A stretch of 64,000 nucleotides of DNA from Hyphomonadaceae bacterium (GTDB taxonomy: Bacteria; Pseudomonadota; Alphaproteobacteria; Caulobacterales; Hyphomonadaceae). The DNA lies in NCBI GenBank assembly GCA_016714495.1, contig JADKDU010000012.1, positions 27,733 to 91,732 on the forward strand. The letters are read 5' to 3'. Positions 37,998 through 47,164 of the stretch are shown in pieces. A program made the position numbers and the translations under genes. The notes below the pieces were generated by a model. That model made no database searches and was not told the origin of the DNA. It saw only the letters and a list, made by a program, of their open reading frames with translations. How positions within the stretch are numbered: the stretch's first letter is position 1; every line of letters starts with the position of its first letter.

Positions 37998-38047
37998 GTA
38001 GAAATTCGTTACGAACTGTGGTCTCCCAGTAGCGCATTGGGGGAACG

Positions 38048-40600
38048 ATGACTGATTTGAACGACTACAATGCGCGCAGCCAGCGCCATATCGACATCAG
38101 CAAGACCGTCGAACGCGCGGGCTACCTATTTCCAAACAAGGACATGAAGGGCAGGCCCCGGCGCGCCGACTACCGGGCGCATGCCGATGCGCTCCGATCC
38201 CAGCTGGCATTCGCGCTCGGGCCCGTCCCGGACAGGCAGGCCGACACCCGCGAGGCCATCGCCGGACTTCAGCCAGGAGCGATTGTCCAGTTCGAGACCG
38301 GCGCGCTGTTACCCGGCGCGCGCGCGGTCGCGACCAAGCTGCCCGGCGGCCTCGAATTTCCGGGGCAGGACATCATCGTCCTGAAATCGCTGCGCACCGA
38401 CAACCGCAACGAGCAGGCGCTAGTCTTCGTGCCGGACGCCGCGCGCGGTTTTCTCGATGAAAAGCTCGACCGTTACGGCCGGCCTGTAGCGCCCGGCGAC
38501 CTGAGGCCGGACGTGGCGCGCTTCGAAGTGGTGGAAGTGATCCGCGGCGCCGCTGCCGACGCACTGTTCGAAGGCGTTGACGAGCGGCCGCAAGGAAAGC
38601 TCTGGTGGGAAATCTGGACCCGCAAGCAATACGCTGGCGAGCTGGCTGCCGCTGCGCAGCGGCGCGACGTCACTATCCACACCGACCGCCTGCATTTTCC
38701 CGACACCACCGTCCTGTTCGCGCATGGCGACTACACAACCATCCGTGACTTCGTTGCTCGGTGCGCGGGTGTCGTGGCCGAGGTACGGCCCTCGAAAAGC
38801 GAGCCAGGCATCTTTCTTGAGCGGACCGAGGGCGGTGTAGGGCCGGCCGACTGGGTCAACGATTTTGCAGCGCGCATTCTTCCGCCGGTCGATGGTGCGC
38901 CGAAGGTCTGCGTCCTCGACACCGGCGTCTCCGCCGCTCATCCGCTGTTTGCGAAAGCGCTCGCCGCGCCCATGACCTATGATGCGGCATGGTTGACCGA
39001 CGATCATCATCCGCACGGCGGACATGGCACGGGGATGGTTGGGCTCTCGCTCTACGGCGATCTTGAACCCCATCTGAGAGGGCAGGAGCAGTTTCAGCTC
39101 ACGCACACTGCCATCTCGATGAAGTTCCTGCCGCCCAAGGGCTTCCCGCCGACCAAGCCCCCCAGCTACGGCTTCGTCACGCAGGGTGCGATCGCGCTTG
39201 TCGAGGTCGATCATCGCGAGCGGCCAACCTATCTGATCGCAACCTCGGCCGAGGACTTCCCCGCCGGCCGTCCGTCGAGCTGGAGCGGTGCGCTCGATCA
39301 GGCCTGCGCCGGCTCCATGCCGGGCGATCCGAATGGCGACGACTTGCCGGCGACGGACAGGCCTAAGCGACTGATGCTTGTGGCGGCCGGAAACGTCCTC
39401 GAAGGACCCCGACTGGAAGTGCTGAAGCCGAAGGATATCGAGGACCCAGCGCAGAGCTGGAACGCGATCACCATCGGCGGCTACACGACCAAGGAAACCA
39501 TTCCCTCGCTTGCGCCGCCGCTGAAGCCGCTGGCGGCGGCTAACGAACGCAGCCCTTACAGCGCGATGTCGCTGAACCTTCCGCCTGACCTGACCCCCAT
39601 CAAGCCTGAACTCCTGTTCGAGGCGGGCAACATGGCCGTTGATGGCGGCGACAATTGCGAATGGCATCCCAGCGTCTCGCTTGTCGCCGCTGGCAAGGAT
39701 GTCCAGAACGAACCGCTGACGCCCTTCTGGGCGACAAGCGCTGCCACCGGCTGCGCGGGACAGTTCTTTGGCGCGCTCGAAAGCAGCCTTCCTGGCCTGT
39801 GGCCGGAAACCTATCGCGCCCTTGCAGTCCAATCGGCCGACTGGCCCGCGCCAATCCGCAAGCAGCTCGTGGGTCGCGGCGCACATTGGAAGTCCGGCTC
39901 GAAGGCGCAGAAACTACAGATCGTCCGCACGGTGGGCTACGGTGTGCCGGATCTCGAGCGCGCCATGCTGTCGGCCAAGAACGACATGACGCTTGTCGCC
40001 CAGGCCGACCTCCAGCCCTACAGGTTAGGGGACAATGGAACGGCCGTGTTCAACGACATGCATTTCTACGATCTGCCTTGGCCGACCACCGCGCTCGAAA
40101 AGATCCCCAACGAGATCGTCTTGATGAAGGTGGTGCTGTCATACTTCATCGAGCCCAATCTCAATGGCCGCGCAGCAACGCGCCCTGACACCTACCGCTC
40201 CTTCGGCCTCCGCTTCGCGATGAAGAAGGGTAGCGAGACGACCAAGCGCTTCCGGCGCCGGATCAATCGCGCCGAGGAAGACCCCGCCAGCCTGCAGCAG
40301 GACCGCGACGCAAATTACTGGCTGCTAGGGAGCAATTCGCAGCAGGCAGGGTCGCTTCACTGCGACCTGTGGCGCGGACGCGCCATCGATCTGGCTTTGC
40401 ACGATATGATCGGGATCTATCCTGTCGGGGGCTGGTGGAAATCCCATCTGGGACAGAGGCGGTTCGCGGACAAGGCGCGCTACAGCCTTGCAATCTCCAT
40501 CTGTGCGCCCAACACGCCAGCGGACCTCTATACCGAGGCTGCAGCGCTCGTTGAGGCGAAGACCGTAGAGATGGCGGGCGCGCTGGAGATCGACACCTAG
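38048..40600 (+). CDS. ietS: Subtilisin-like serine protease IetS
   Basis: An 850-residue S8-family protease without a signal peptide, so cytoplasmic. The catalytic triad is visible: Asp291 in CVLDTGVSAAHP, His326 in GGHGTGMVG and Ser564 in WATSAATGCAG. The N-terminal ~270 residues and C-terminal ~200 residues are specific to this group. It pairs with the upstream AAA ATPase. In the Ti plasmid system the protease is the toxic partner, which gives addiction and incompatibility. Intact over 2.5 kb. Confidence 0.85.
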   Translation: MTDLNDYNARSQRHIDISKTVERAGYLFPNKDMKGRPRRADYRAHADALRSQLAFALGPVPDRQADTREAIAGLQPGAIVQFETGALLPGARAVATKLPGGLEFPGQDIIVLKSLRTDNRNEQALVFVPDAARGFLDEKLDRYGRPVAPGDLRPDVARFEVVEVIRGAAADALFEGVDERPQGKLWWEIWTRKQYAGELAAAAQRRDVTIHTDRLHFPDTTVLFAHGDYTTIRDFVARCAGVVAEVRPSKSEPGIFLERTEGGVGPADWVNDFAARILPPVDGAPKVCVLDTGVSAAHPLFAKALAAPMTYDAAWLTDDHHPHGGHGTGMVGLSLYGDLEPHLRGQEQFQLTHTAISMKFLPPKGFPPTKPPSYGFVTQGAIALVEVDHRERPTYLIATSAEDFPAGRPSSWSGALDQACAGSMPGDPNGDDLPATDRPKRLMLVAAGNVLEGPRLEVLKPKDIEDPAQSWNAITIGGYTTKETIPSLAPPLKPLAAANERSPYSAMSLNLPPDLTPIKPELLFEAGNMAVDGGDNCEWHPSVSLVAAGKDVQNEPLTPFWATSAATGCAGQFFGALESSLPGLWPETYRALAVQSADWPAPIRKQLVGRGAHWKSGSKAQKLQIVRTVGYGVPDLERAMLSAKNDMTLVAQADLQPYRLGDNGTAVFNDMHFYDLPWPTTALEKIPNEIVLMKVVLSYFIEPNLNGRAATRPDTYRSFGLRFAMKKGSETTKRFRRRINRAEEDPASLQQDRDANYWLLGSNSQQAGSLHCDLWRGRAIDLALHDMIGIYPVGGWWKSHLGQRRFADKARYSLAISICAPNTPADLYTEAAALVEAKTVEMAGALEIDT

Positions 40601-40700
40601 CAGGATCGTCATGGTCGTTATGTCGATCGCACATGCGGTCGGCCGGGTTGGGCTCGTCCGCCGATGCGATGCCGCGGCCATTGCGCCTCGATGCCGATCG

Positions 40701-40768
40701 CCTGTCGCGCCCGCCGGTCAAGGGACGCTGGCGCTCTCCGCCCTTGAGCGGCGGGCTCACACGACAGG
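40701..40768. repeat. Extended inverted repeat with CAAGGG/CCCTTG core upstream of parB
   Basis: Three nested paired segments flank a 16-base loop: CCTGTCG (40701) with CGACAGG (40762), CCCGCCG (40710) with CGGCGGG (40749), and TCAAGGG (40718) with CCCTTGA (40741). It lies in the 240-bp gap 40601-40840, which has no gene. The same core occurs upstream of ssb (44440) and of a small gene (51611). Confidence 0.6.
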
Positions 40769-40840
40769 CGCTGTTGGCTGGGGTCGCGCAAGCGGCCCCG
40801 GCTTCGCATTCTGCCGCCGGGAAGCTCTCTGGAGCATCCG

Positions 40841-42775
40841 ATGTCTGTTCAATCGTCATCAATTCAACTGATCCCCCTCAGCAAGCTTGTCGCTTCGCCA
40901 CGGAACGTTCGCAGGAAAGACCGTAAGGCGGACATTGATGCCCTGGCGGCGTCGATCGCGTCGCGCGGTCTGCTGCAGAATCTCTGCGTCGTCCCTTCTT
41001 CCGAAGGCACGTTCGAGGTAGATGCAGGAGGGCGCAGACTCGCTGCGCTCAAGAAGCTTGCGCGCGACAAGGTCATCGCCAGGGACCTCCTCGTGCCGTG
41101 CAACGTTGTGGCATTGGAAGAGGGGCGGGAAGTCTCCCTCATGGAGAATATCCATCGCAACGAAATGGACGCGATCGACGAAGTCGATGCGTTCGCAGCG
41201 CTGGTAGCTGAAGGCAAATCCCCCGACGAGGTTGCCCATCGTTTCGGTGTGACCCGCCGGCACGTCGATCAGCGGCTCGCTCTGTCCGGGCTGGCGCCGA
41301 AGATCAAAGCAGCCTGGAAGAAGGGCGATGTCACGCTCGACGTGGCCCGCGCCTTCTGCCTGGTGGAGGATCACGGTCAGCAAGAGGCCGTGTACCGCAG
41401 CATGGGAAAGCCCATCACGCACGCGGGCTCCGTTCGCGCCCGGCTAATGGATGGCCGGGTTCGTACCTCAGACCGTCTCGCCGTATTCGTTGGCCTCGAG
41501 GCCTACGAGGCGGCCGGCGGGAAACTCGTGCGCGACCTCTTCGACGCTGACGCCGTCTTCATCGACAACCCGGCGCTTCTTACAAAGCTTGCTGAAGACA
41601 AGCTTGGAGAGTCGCGTGCGGTCTGGCTGCAGGACGCGTGGAGCTGGGTTGAAGTCCATTTGGGCGAAGGCCGGGGAACAGGGCTGTCCTCAATCCGGCT
41701 TCATCCTGAATGGCGTGATCCTACGCTCGAAGAACAAGCGGAGCTTGATAGGATTTCCGGTGAGATCGAGAAGCTCGATGCCGAACTCGATGCGTCGTCG
41801 ATCGACGACGATCCACGGTGGTCGATACGTGATGAGCTCGAGGCAACCTACGAGCTGGTTCGTCAGGCCGGTCGTTACTGGAGTCTCGAGGTGAAGCAAC
41901 TCGCCGGGGTAGTTCTGTCGGTTGATCGCGACGGCTCGATCTCGGCAAGCGAGGGACTCGTTCGCAACGAAGACGAGAATCGCGCCAAAGCCTTCCTGAA
42001 GCAGCGCAGGGTGGGAGATGATGGCGCCGAAAGCGTTGATAGTTCGGAGGATGTGGCGCCGACGCGCGTCAGCGCTTTGCCGAAAGCAGTGAACAGGGAT
42101 CTCACGCTGGCGCGAACGCGAGCGGTGAGGTTGGCTCTGTCAGGCGACCCAGATGTCGCGCTGGCCGTTTGCGTAGCGACCATGGCGCTTCGCGCTGTGC
42201 ACCATTCCGAGGTGATCGGCGTCTCCATCAATGCGCAGTTCAGGCAAGTCGATGACTTGCCCGCGCTGCAGGATGCGTGGGCGGAGATGGAAGGGCGTCT
42301 CCCAGCGGATGAAATCGAGCTGCTGGACTGGGCGCTCGGTCTTTCCAGAGAGAGGCTGCTGGCTGTTCTTGCCGTCCTCGTCGCCGTTTCGGTTGACCTT
42401 GCTCACGAGGACACCTCCCCGGCGGACCTCAGGAAGCAGGTCATCGCCGATCGGCTTGCCCAGCACCTGGATATCGACATGCGGGCCTTCTGGACTGCTG
42501 GAATCGATTTCTGGGTAAGGTTGCCAAAATCGACCCTGCTTGGGTCGATGTCAGATGCCCCCGGTATGGCAGAGCGCAGCAGCAGGGCGCGCGAGGATGC
42601 GCTCAAGGCGCATACAAAGCTCCGCAAGGACGAGCTTGCGGCCAAGGTCGCCACGCTCTTCGAAGGAAGTGGATACCTGCCAGAAATTCTCGTCACTCCG
42701 GTGGCGGCAGGATCGCTCGCACTGACTGAGCAAGGTCTCTCCATGATCGAGCAGCCGGCGGTGGCCGCAGAATAA
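40841..42775 (+). CDS. ParB/RepB-type nuclease-fold partition protein
   Basis: A 644-residue ParB-like protein. The N-terminal ParB domain shows IPLSKLVASPRNVRRKD, ASIASRGLLQNLCV, VDAGGRRLAALKKL and the arginine-patch region SLMENIHRNEMDAIDEVDAF, followed by a KorB-like helix-turn-helix (EVAHRFGVTRRHVDQRLALSGLAPKI). The long C-terminal part is typical of ParB proteins on conjugative elements. No parA is adjacent, so it may act in maintenance or regulation rather than classical partition. Confidence 0.87.
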   Translation: MSVQSSSIQLIPLSKLVASPRNVRRKDRKADIDALAASIASRGLLQNLCVVPSSEGTFEVDAGGRRLAALKKLARDKVIARDLLVPCNVVALEEGREVSLMENIHRNEMDAIDEVDAFAALVAEGKSPDEVAHRFGVTRRHVDQRLALSGLAPKIKAAWKKGDVTLDVARAFCLVEDHGQQEAVYRSMGKPITHAGSVRARLMDGRVRTSDRLAVFVGLEAYEAAGGKLVRDLFDADAVFIDNPALLTKLAEDKLGESRAVWLQDAWSWVEVHLGEGRGTGLSSIRLHPEWRDPTLEEQAELDRISGEIEKLDAELDASSIDDDPRWSIRDELEATYELVRQAGRYWSLEVKQLAGVVLSVDRDGSISASEGLVRNEDENRAKAFLKQRRVGDDGAESVDSSEDVAPTRVSALPKAVNRDLTLARTRAVRLALSGDPDVALAVCVATMALRAVHHSEVIGVSINAQFRQVDDLPALQDAWAEMEGRLPADEIELLDWALGLSRERLLAVLAVLVAVSVDLAHEDTSPADLRKQVIADRLAQHLDIDMRAFWTAGIDFWVRLPKSTLLGSMSDAPGMAERSSRAREDALKAHTKLRKDELAAKVATLFEGSGYLPEILVTPVAAGSLALTEQGLSMIEQPAVAAE

Positions 42776-42788
42776 TGCTGCGCATCGG

Positions 42789-42816
42789 CCTCACGCGGGT
42801 TCCGGCTCGCGTGAGG
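42789..42816. terminator. GC-rich hairpin after parB
   Basis: CCTCACGCG and CGCGTGAGG form a perfect 9-bp stem with a 10-base loop, starting 14 bp after the parB stop. There is no T-run, so rho-independent termination is uncertain. Confidence 0.4.
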
Positions 42817-42850
42817 TCAACCGTCGCTGGGAGCCGATAGGTGGAGGCGC

Positions 42851-43057
42851 TCAACGTGCGCGCAGCCATTCATAAAGTGCATAGGTCAGCACATCTTCGG
42901 GCGGCGCTTTCGCGTTGCCATCTCCGACAACTTCAATTCTGGCGGCGCGGCCGAAGCCGCCCTCCACACCGAGCGTCTTCACGAAACGGCTGCGTCCGGC
43001 ATCCCTGTCTCCGCGCGTCGACAGATCAACCCACTTGGACTCGTCAATGCGTGTCAT
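42851..43057 (-). CDS. Small hypothetical protein
   Basis: A 68-residue protein, MTRIDESKWVDLSTRGD at its start and LTYALYEWLRAR at its end. The ATG at 43057 follows a strong GGAGGGAG. Codon use is natural, but no family is recognised. It converges on parB. Confidence 0.5.
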   Translation of the reverse strand: MTRIDESKWVDLSTRGDRDAGRSRFVKTLGVEGGFGRAARIEVVGDGNAKAPPEDVLTYALYEWLRAR

Positions 43058-43101
43058 CGCTCCCTCCGGTACTCCTATTGGCGGCATGAGACCGTAGCGC
43101 T

Positions 43102-43130
43102 GGTCGCCCCGGGAGCGCTCCGGGGCGACC
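43102..43130. terminator. Strong GC hairpin between two minus-strand genes
   Basis: GGTCGCCCCGG and CCGGGGCGACC form a perfect 11-bp stem with loop GAGCGCT, 10 bp downstream of the stop at 43141. It lacks a T-run but is well placed to end that transcript. Confidence 0.5.
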
Positions 43131-43140
43131 GGCTCAGTTC

Positions 43141-43587
43141 CTAGTCTTCGGCATCCGCATCGACTGCGGCATCAACCGCTTCCATGACGATGAACGCCTC
43201 GAACAATGACAACGCGTAATCCGTCTCGATAGGAAGCATGTCTGACGTGAGCACCCTGTCGACATATTCTTCGGCGTTCCAGCTACTCCTTGCCGTCCGC
43301 GGATTTCGAGCTTCCATTCTTCCCAGCGCGTTCGCGAAGGCGCTCTTCGCCGTCGAAACAGCTTCTTTCCGGAGCAGTCCGGTGAGCGGTAGCTCGACGA
43401 TTGTCTTTGTCAGCGTCTGGCGCTGAGCGGTCTCGTGCTCTTCGAATTTCTTCGCGAGCAAGCTCCAACTGTTGAAGCCTTCTCGCTGCGCGATTTGGTT
43501 CAAGGCTTCGGAAAGGGGGATGCCCTGTTCCTTGGCCTTACGCTTGGCCTGAGATTTCAGGTTTGGGATCGATGCAGACAGTTTCAT
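43141..43587 (-). CDS. Hypothetical protein with helicase-N-terminal-like domain
   Basis: A 148-residue protein starting MKLSASIPNLKSQAKRKAKE, then GIPLSEALNQIAQREGFNSWSLLAKK. This opening is the short DNA-binding-like segment found at the start of some plasmid DnaB-like helicases, but no ATPase follows. The C-terminal half is acidic (EAVDAAVDADAED). Function unknown; possibly a small accessory DNA-binding protein of the element. An alternative start lies at 43617. Confidence 0.6.
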   Translation of the reverse strand: MKLSASIPNLKSQAKRKAKEQGIPLSEALNQIAQREGFNSWSLLAKKFEEHETAQRQTLTKTIVELPLTGLLRKEAVSTAKSAFANALGRMEARNPRTARSSWNAEEYVDRVLTSDMLPIETDYALSLFEAFIVMEAVDAAVDADAED

Positions 43588-43852
43588 TGTGAACTTTCCA
43601 TTCGAGCATGATTTCACAATCCCTCCTTATGCGAATGTTCGGATGGCGAGTTCGCTATCGATCAGCCCTGCACGTTAAGTGCTTTCCCGTTGGAGGGGGG
43701 AAGCGTGGGTACGCATGTTGGGATACTCTCAAACTTTTCCGGGACAGGCAAGCGAGCGTGCTTGGCGACCGCGCTTTGCGCGCCGGGCTTTAGGCTTCGC
43801 CCCGAGCCACGAGGTCTCGGCCCTTCGGGTGACAATCCCTGTCGCGGACGTC

Positions 43853-44029
43853 TCACCCGCCATGCAGCACCATCACACTGATTGTTGCGGCAACCACCGT
43901 TGCCACGGCCCCTATGAGCGCGACGCCTATGGCCGTCGATCGATTGATCCGCGCCACTTTCACGGATGCTTCCGCAGCCGAAAGAGGTGGCGGTCGGGTG
44001 GGCGTTGGAGGTCGCTTGCGCCGGCTCAT
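43853..44029 (-). CDS. Small single-span membrane protein
   Basis: A 58-residue protein with a basic Pro-rich N-terminus (MSRRKRPPTPTRPPP) and one C-terminal helix (STAIGVALIGAVATVVAATISVMVL). The ATG at 44029 follows AAGGGA. No family is recognised. A strong hairpin lies upstream at 44085-44105. Confidence 0.45.
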   Translation of the reverse strand: MSRRKRPPTPTRPPPLSAAEASVKVARINRSTAIGVALIGAVATVVAATISVMVLHGG

Positions 44030-44084
44030 CGTGTCGTCCCTTGGACGTCCTGGCCTGTGATTCGGCCGGAGCATCTGCCTGAGT

Positions 44085-44105
44085 GTCCCCCTGGTTCAGG
44101 GGGAC
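44085..44105. repeat. Perfect 9-bp hairpin
   Basis: GTCCCCCTG and CAGGGGGAC pair perfectly around a 3-base loop, 56 bp upstream of the small membrane protein gene. It could be a terminator, a transcript leader structure or a single-strand signal. The stretch 44106-44587 holds no gene other than the repeat at 44440-44489. Confidence 0.45.
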
Positions 44106-44439
44106 GCGGATTGACGGTGGGCCCTGTGCGGCCCGACCTCCACGCACCGATCGCGCGGGTGAGTCGCGCAGGTGCTGCTTAGCGGGCCGACCGTGTTTCC
44201 CGACATTCTGACTGGCTATTTTGGGAGGGGGATAAGCGCAGGCGCCAATCGGCAAAACCGCCCGTGGCGCTCGAGGTTTTCGCGAATTTTAGGGCGCTTT
44301 TTGGTGAACGCCAGAACCCGAGAGGCAACTCGTAGCGCGACGGTCGACGAGCGGACAGCACGACCCGTTCCTGCTCCCGGGTAGCCGCCGCGGACACGTT
44401 TGCTTGTGACGCCCATCACGCGTCCGGCGCATGCCCGCT

Positions 44440-44489
44440 CAAGGGGCCGAGGCTTCGCGCTACGCGCTGCAGGCCGCACCAACCCCTTG
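44440..44489. repeat. Inverted repeat with CAAGGGG/CCCCTTG core upstream of ssb
   Basis: CAAGGGG (44440-44446) pairs with CCCCTTG (44483-44489). Outer GTGAC (44406-44410) and GTCAC (44494-44498) segments can also pair. The arrangement resembles the repeats upstream of parB and of the small gene at 51765. Confidence 0.5.
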
Positions 44490-44587
44490 CGCGGTCACCG
44501 CTGCGCTTGCTTTCCGGCCGCTTCCGAGGGGCGTCGCAAACGCGACCCCGGCGGGGCTGATCCCGCGGGATCACAAGGAAGAGCATC

Positions 44588-45004
44588 ATGGATCGCGCAT
44601 CATTCGAACTCATCGGCAATGTCGGCAAACTCGAGATCAAGCCGATCAAGGGCGACAAGAAGCTCGCCATCATCTCGCTCGCCACATCCGAACGCTGGAA
44701 AGCCGAAGGCGGCGACTGGAACGAGAAAACCTACTGGCACCGCGTCGTGGTGTTCGCGCCCGCGAAAGTCGCATTGATCGAGAAGGCCGTGCAGATGGGC
44801 ACGCGCCTCCGGCTCGTCGGTCAGGTGCGTCCGAGCTCCTGGGAAGATGAGCGCGGCCAGAAGCGCTACTCGATCGAGTTCGTCGTCACCGGCTTCGGCG
44901 AGGTCGAGATTCTCGCGCGCGGGAAGCCGAAGGCGGAGGCTGCGTCCGAGGAAGCGCCTGCGGGCGAAGAGGCCCCCAAGGCCAAGCGCAAACGCGCCGC
45001 GTGA
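44588..45004 (+). CDS. ssb: Single-stranded DNA-binding protein
   Basis: A 138-residue OB-fold protein: ELIGNVGKLEIKP, then YWHRVVVFAPAKVALIEKAV, GTRLRLVGQVRPSSWEDERGQKRYSIEFVV in parts. This is the SSB core in a short, divergent form typical of conjugative elements, with a Lys-rich tail (KAKRKRAA) instead of the acidic tip. It probably protects transferred DNA. It opens a small anti-restriction and establishment cluster with the next two genes. Confidence 0.87.
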   Translation: MDRASFELIGNVGKLEIKPIKGDKKLAIISLATSERWKAEGGDWNEKTYWHRVVVFAPAKVALIEKAVQMGTRLRLVGQVRPSSWEDERGQKRYSIEFVVTGFGEVEILARGKPKAEAASEEAPAGEEAPKAKRKRAA

Positions 45005-45073
45005 TGCGCCGGACCGGCCGCACAAGCGGCCGGTCCCCATCCCGTCAATCATTTCATTTCGCAGGAAACACTC

Positions 45074-45448
45074 ATGTCATCCGCTGCATCGACTGCGCTC
45101 AAAGCGCAGGACCTCGACCAGTTCACGGGAAGCGAGACCTTCTATCGTCATCCGTTGTCCGCTGGATGCGTCTATACTGAAGGCGTCCAGTATCTGGCCG
45201 AAGCCGGATCAGCCTACTGGCTGCTCGACGCAATCCTCTGTCCTCAGCCGCACGATCCCGCGCTCCGTGCTGCTGAGTTTCAAGTCTGGACGCTGGCCGT
45301 CGGTCAGGATCGTTCGGCCACGTTGATCTGCACCGACGGCGACGACGAGCAACTCTACGTCCATCCGATACCGTGGACTGACTTCCCGCTCGACACCGTG
45401 ACGCTCTGGTTCGCCAACCGGACCCTCTACCTGCCAAGCGAACACTGA
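45074..45448 (+). CDS. DUF6876 family protein
   Basis: A 124-residue protein with the family pattern LDQFTGSETFYRHPL, YLAEAGSAYWLLDAI, EFQVWTLAV and TDFPLDTVTLWFANRTLYLPSE. Members commonly lie beside ardC on alphaproteobacterial mobile elements. Function unknown. It sits between ssb and ardC on the same strand. Confidence 0.8.
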   Translation: MSSAASTALKAQDLDQFTGSETFYRHPLSAGCVYTEGVQYLAEAGSAYWLLDAILCPQPHDPALRAAEFQVWTLAVGQDRSATLICTDGDDEQLYVHPIPWTDFPLDTVTLWFANRTLYLPSEH

Positions 45449-45531
45449 ACTCTGACCGCAGGTCAGCGGCCGGCGGCATCGCCGCCGGCTTGTCGCTCTT
45501 CCCATCATTTCAAACTCTCGAGGAGGTCGTC

Positions 45532-46464
45532 ATGACCGCCACCGCGAACGTGCAATCTCTCCACGACACCGTGACCGCCCGCATCATCTCGGAACTCGAA
45601 GCCGGACGCTTCCCGTGGGTGCAACCCTGGGCCTCGTCGGGCGGGACGCCGCTTGGGCTCCCGCAGAATGCTTCAACAGGCCGGACCTATTCCGGCGTCA
45701 ACATCCTGCTGCTCTGGTTCGCCGCCATCGAGCAGGGCAGGCCCTCGCAACGCTGGCTCACTTATCGGCAGGCGCTCGCTCTTGGTGGATGTGTGCGCAA
45801 GGGCGAGAAGGGAACGATGGTCGTCTACGCCGACACCTTCGTGCCCAAGGCCGAGCAGGAGAAGGCGAGCGCATCTGGGGAGGATGCCCGCCGCGTCGGC
45901 TTCCTCAAGCGGTTCACCGTCTTTCACGTCGATCAGTGCGATGGGCTTGCCGTGGACCCGGATGCCGCGCCGCTTCCGGGACGGACCGAAGTCCTGCCGC
46001 ATGTCGAAGCTGTCATCGCGGCGACCAAGGCTGACATCAGGATCGGTGGCGAGATGGCGTTCTATTCGCCCTCGCACGACTTCATCCAGGTCCCGCCGCA
46101 GGAAGCCTATTTCGAGCCCGTAAATTGGTATCGGACCAAGCTTCACGAGCTGGGTCACTGGACGGGGTATGTCTCGCGTCTCGACCGCAACTTCTCAAGT
46201 CGGCATGGCGGCGGGGCTTATGCGCGTGAGGAACTCGTCGCGGAGCTTTGCTCCGCCTTCCTGTGCGCCGAACTGGGCGTCGCGCCGACCGTCCGACATG
46301 CGGACTACCTCGGCTCCTGGCTTCAGGTCCTGAAGGGGGACAACCGGGCAATCTTTCAGGCCGCTTCGATGGCGTCCAAGGCGGCTGACTTCGTCATGGG
46401 CCGCCGTGAAGCTGGCCGTGTTCAGAACGGTGCCGCTGAAATCCGGCTGGAATCAGCGGCTTGA
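45532..46464 (+). CDS. ardC: ArdC-like antirestriction protein with zinc-protease motif
   Basis: A 310-residue protein whose N-terminal domain (FPWVQPW, TGRTYSGVNILLLW, WLTYRQALALGGCVRKGEKG) is the single-stranded-DNA-binding ArdC domain. The C-terminal domain has the metal motif HELGHW near residue 205 and later EELVAELCSAFLCAELG. ArdC proteins shield incoming DNA from restriction. The ATG at 45532 follows GAGGAGG. Confidence 0.9.
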   Translation: MTATANVQSLHDTVTARIISELEAGRFPWVQPWASSGGTPLGLPQNASTGRTYSGVNILLLWFAAIEQGRPSQRWLTYRQALALGGCVRKGEKGTMVVYADTFVPKAEQEKASASGEDARRVGFLKRFTVFHVDQCDGLAVDPDAAPLPGRTEVLPHVEAVIAATKADIRIGGEMAFYSPSHDFIQVPPQEAYFEPVNWYRTKLHELGHWTGYVSRLDRNFSSRHGGGAYAREELVAELCSAFLCAELGVAPTVRHADYLGSWLQVLKGDNRAIFQAASMASKAADFVMGRREAGRVQNGAAEIRLESAA

Positions 46465-46512
46465 AAGAAAGCCGCCAATCGCAACGGACTTTTCGTCTTT
46501 CATGTGGAAAAA

Positions 46513-46540
46513 TGTCAGAAGAGGTTCTATATATCTGACA
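46513..46540. promoter_or_regulatory. Inverted repeat at the AbiE-type promoter
   Basis: TGTCAGA (46513-46519) and TCTGACA (46534-46540) form a perfect inverted repeat with a 14-base spacer, and a third GTCAGA sits at 46551-46556 at the antitoxin start. AbiEi antitoxins repress their own promoter through inverted repeats, so this is a likely operator. Confidence 0.55.
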
Positions 46541-46555
46541 CTATGGAGTCGTCAG

Positions 46556-47164
46556 ATGACGGTGTCGAAGGCCATTCTCGAGTTTCTGAAGCCGCGCAAG
46601 CGGGGCGAGCCCGTTTGCGCCAAGCAGCTGCTCCACCTCGGCAATCGCGCCGCCGTGGACCAAGCGCTGGCGCGCCTTGTCCGGCGGAAGAAGCTCGTGC
46701 GCGTGGCGCGGGGCTTCTACGCCGTTCCCGTGGAAAGCCGGTTCGGTCTCCTGCCGCCCAATGCAGGGGAGGCGATGGAAGCCATCGCGCGCCAGAAGGG
46801 CGAGCAGATCGCGCCCTCAGGCGCTGCTGTCGCCAACGCCTTCGGTCTTACGACGCAGGTGCCTTTGCGCCGGACCTACGTGACAAGCGGACGGACTCGC
46901 ACGCTTAAGGTGTCAGGCGAGACAATCGAGCTTCGCCATGCTCCGCCATTGGCCGAAAATGCGCGCCATGAGAGACTGCTGCGGGCGATCGAATGGTTGG
47001 GACCGGATGGTGTTGAACAAGCCAGAGCCATGCTTCTCACGCTCACGCCAGCCGAGCGGCGGACCCTCGCGCGACGCGCGGCGGGCATGCCGACCTGGAT
47101 GGCGGCGGCGGTAAGCGAAGCAGCCTATGCCGGACAGCATCTTCAGTCTCAGCGCGCGGGATAG
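46556..47164 (+). CDS. DUF6088 / AbiEi-like antitoxin
   Basis: A 202-residue protein with an N-terminal winged helix (ILEFLKPRKRGEPVCAKQLLHLGNRAAVDQALARLVRRKKLVRVARGFY in composition) and a C-terminal domain containing AVANAFGLTTQVPLRRTYVTSG. This is the DUF6088 family, the antitoxin half of AbiE-like type IV toxin-antitoxin pairs. Its end overlaps the toxin gene by 38 bp. Confidence 0.83.
   Translation: MTVSKAILEFLKPRKRGEPVCAKQLLHLGNRAAVDQALARLVRRKKLVRVARGFYAVPVESRFGLLPPNAGEAMEAIARQKGEQIAPSGAAVANAFGLTTQVPLRRTYVTSGRTRTLKVSGETIELRHAPPLAENARHERLLRAIEWLGPDGVEQARAMLLTLTPAERRTLARRAAGMPTWMAAAVSEAAYAGQHLQSQRAG

Noticed and set aside
38420..39886. 488-codon open frame antisense to the subtilase
   Set aside because: Shadow of ietS codon bias; the plus-strand product has the full catalytic triad.
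43662..44255. 197-codon minus-strand frame around the small membrane protein
   Set aside because: Composition is that of a non-coding GC-rich frame, and it conflicts with the better supported 58-residue gene.
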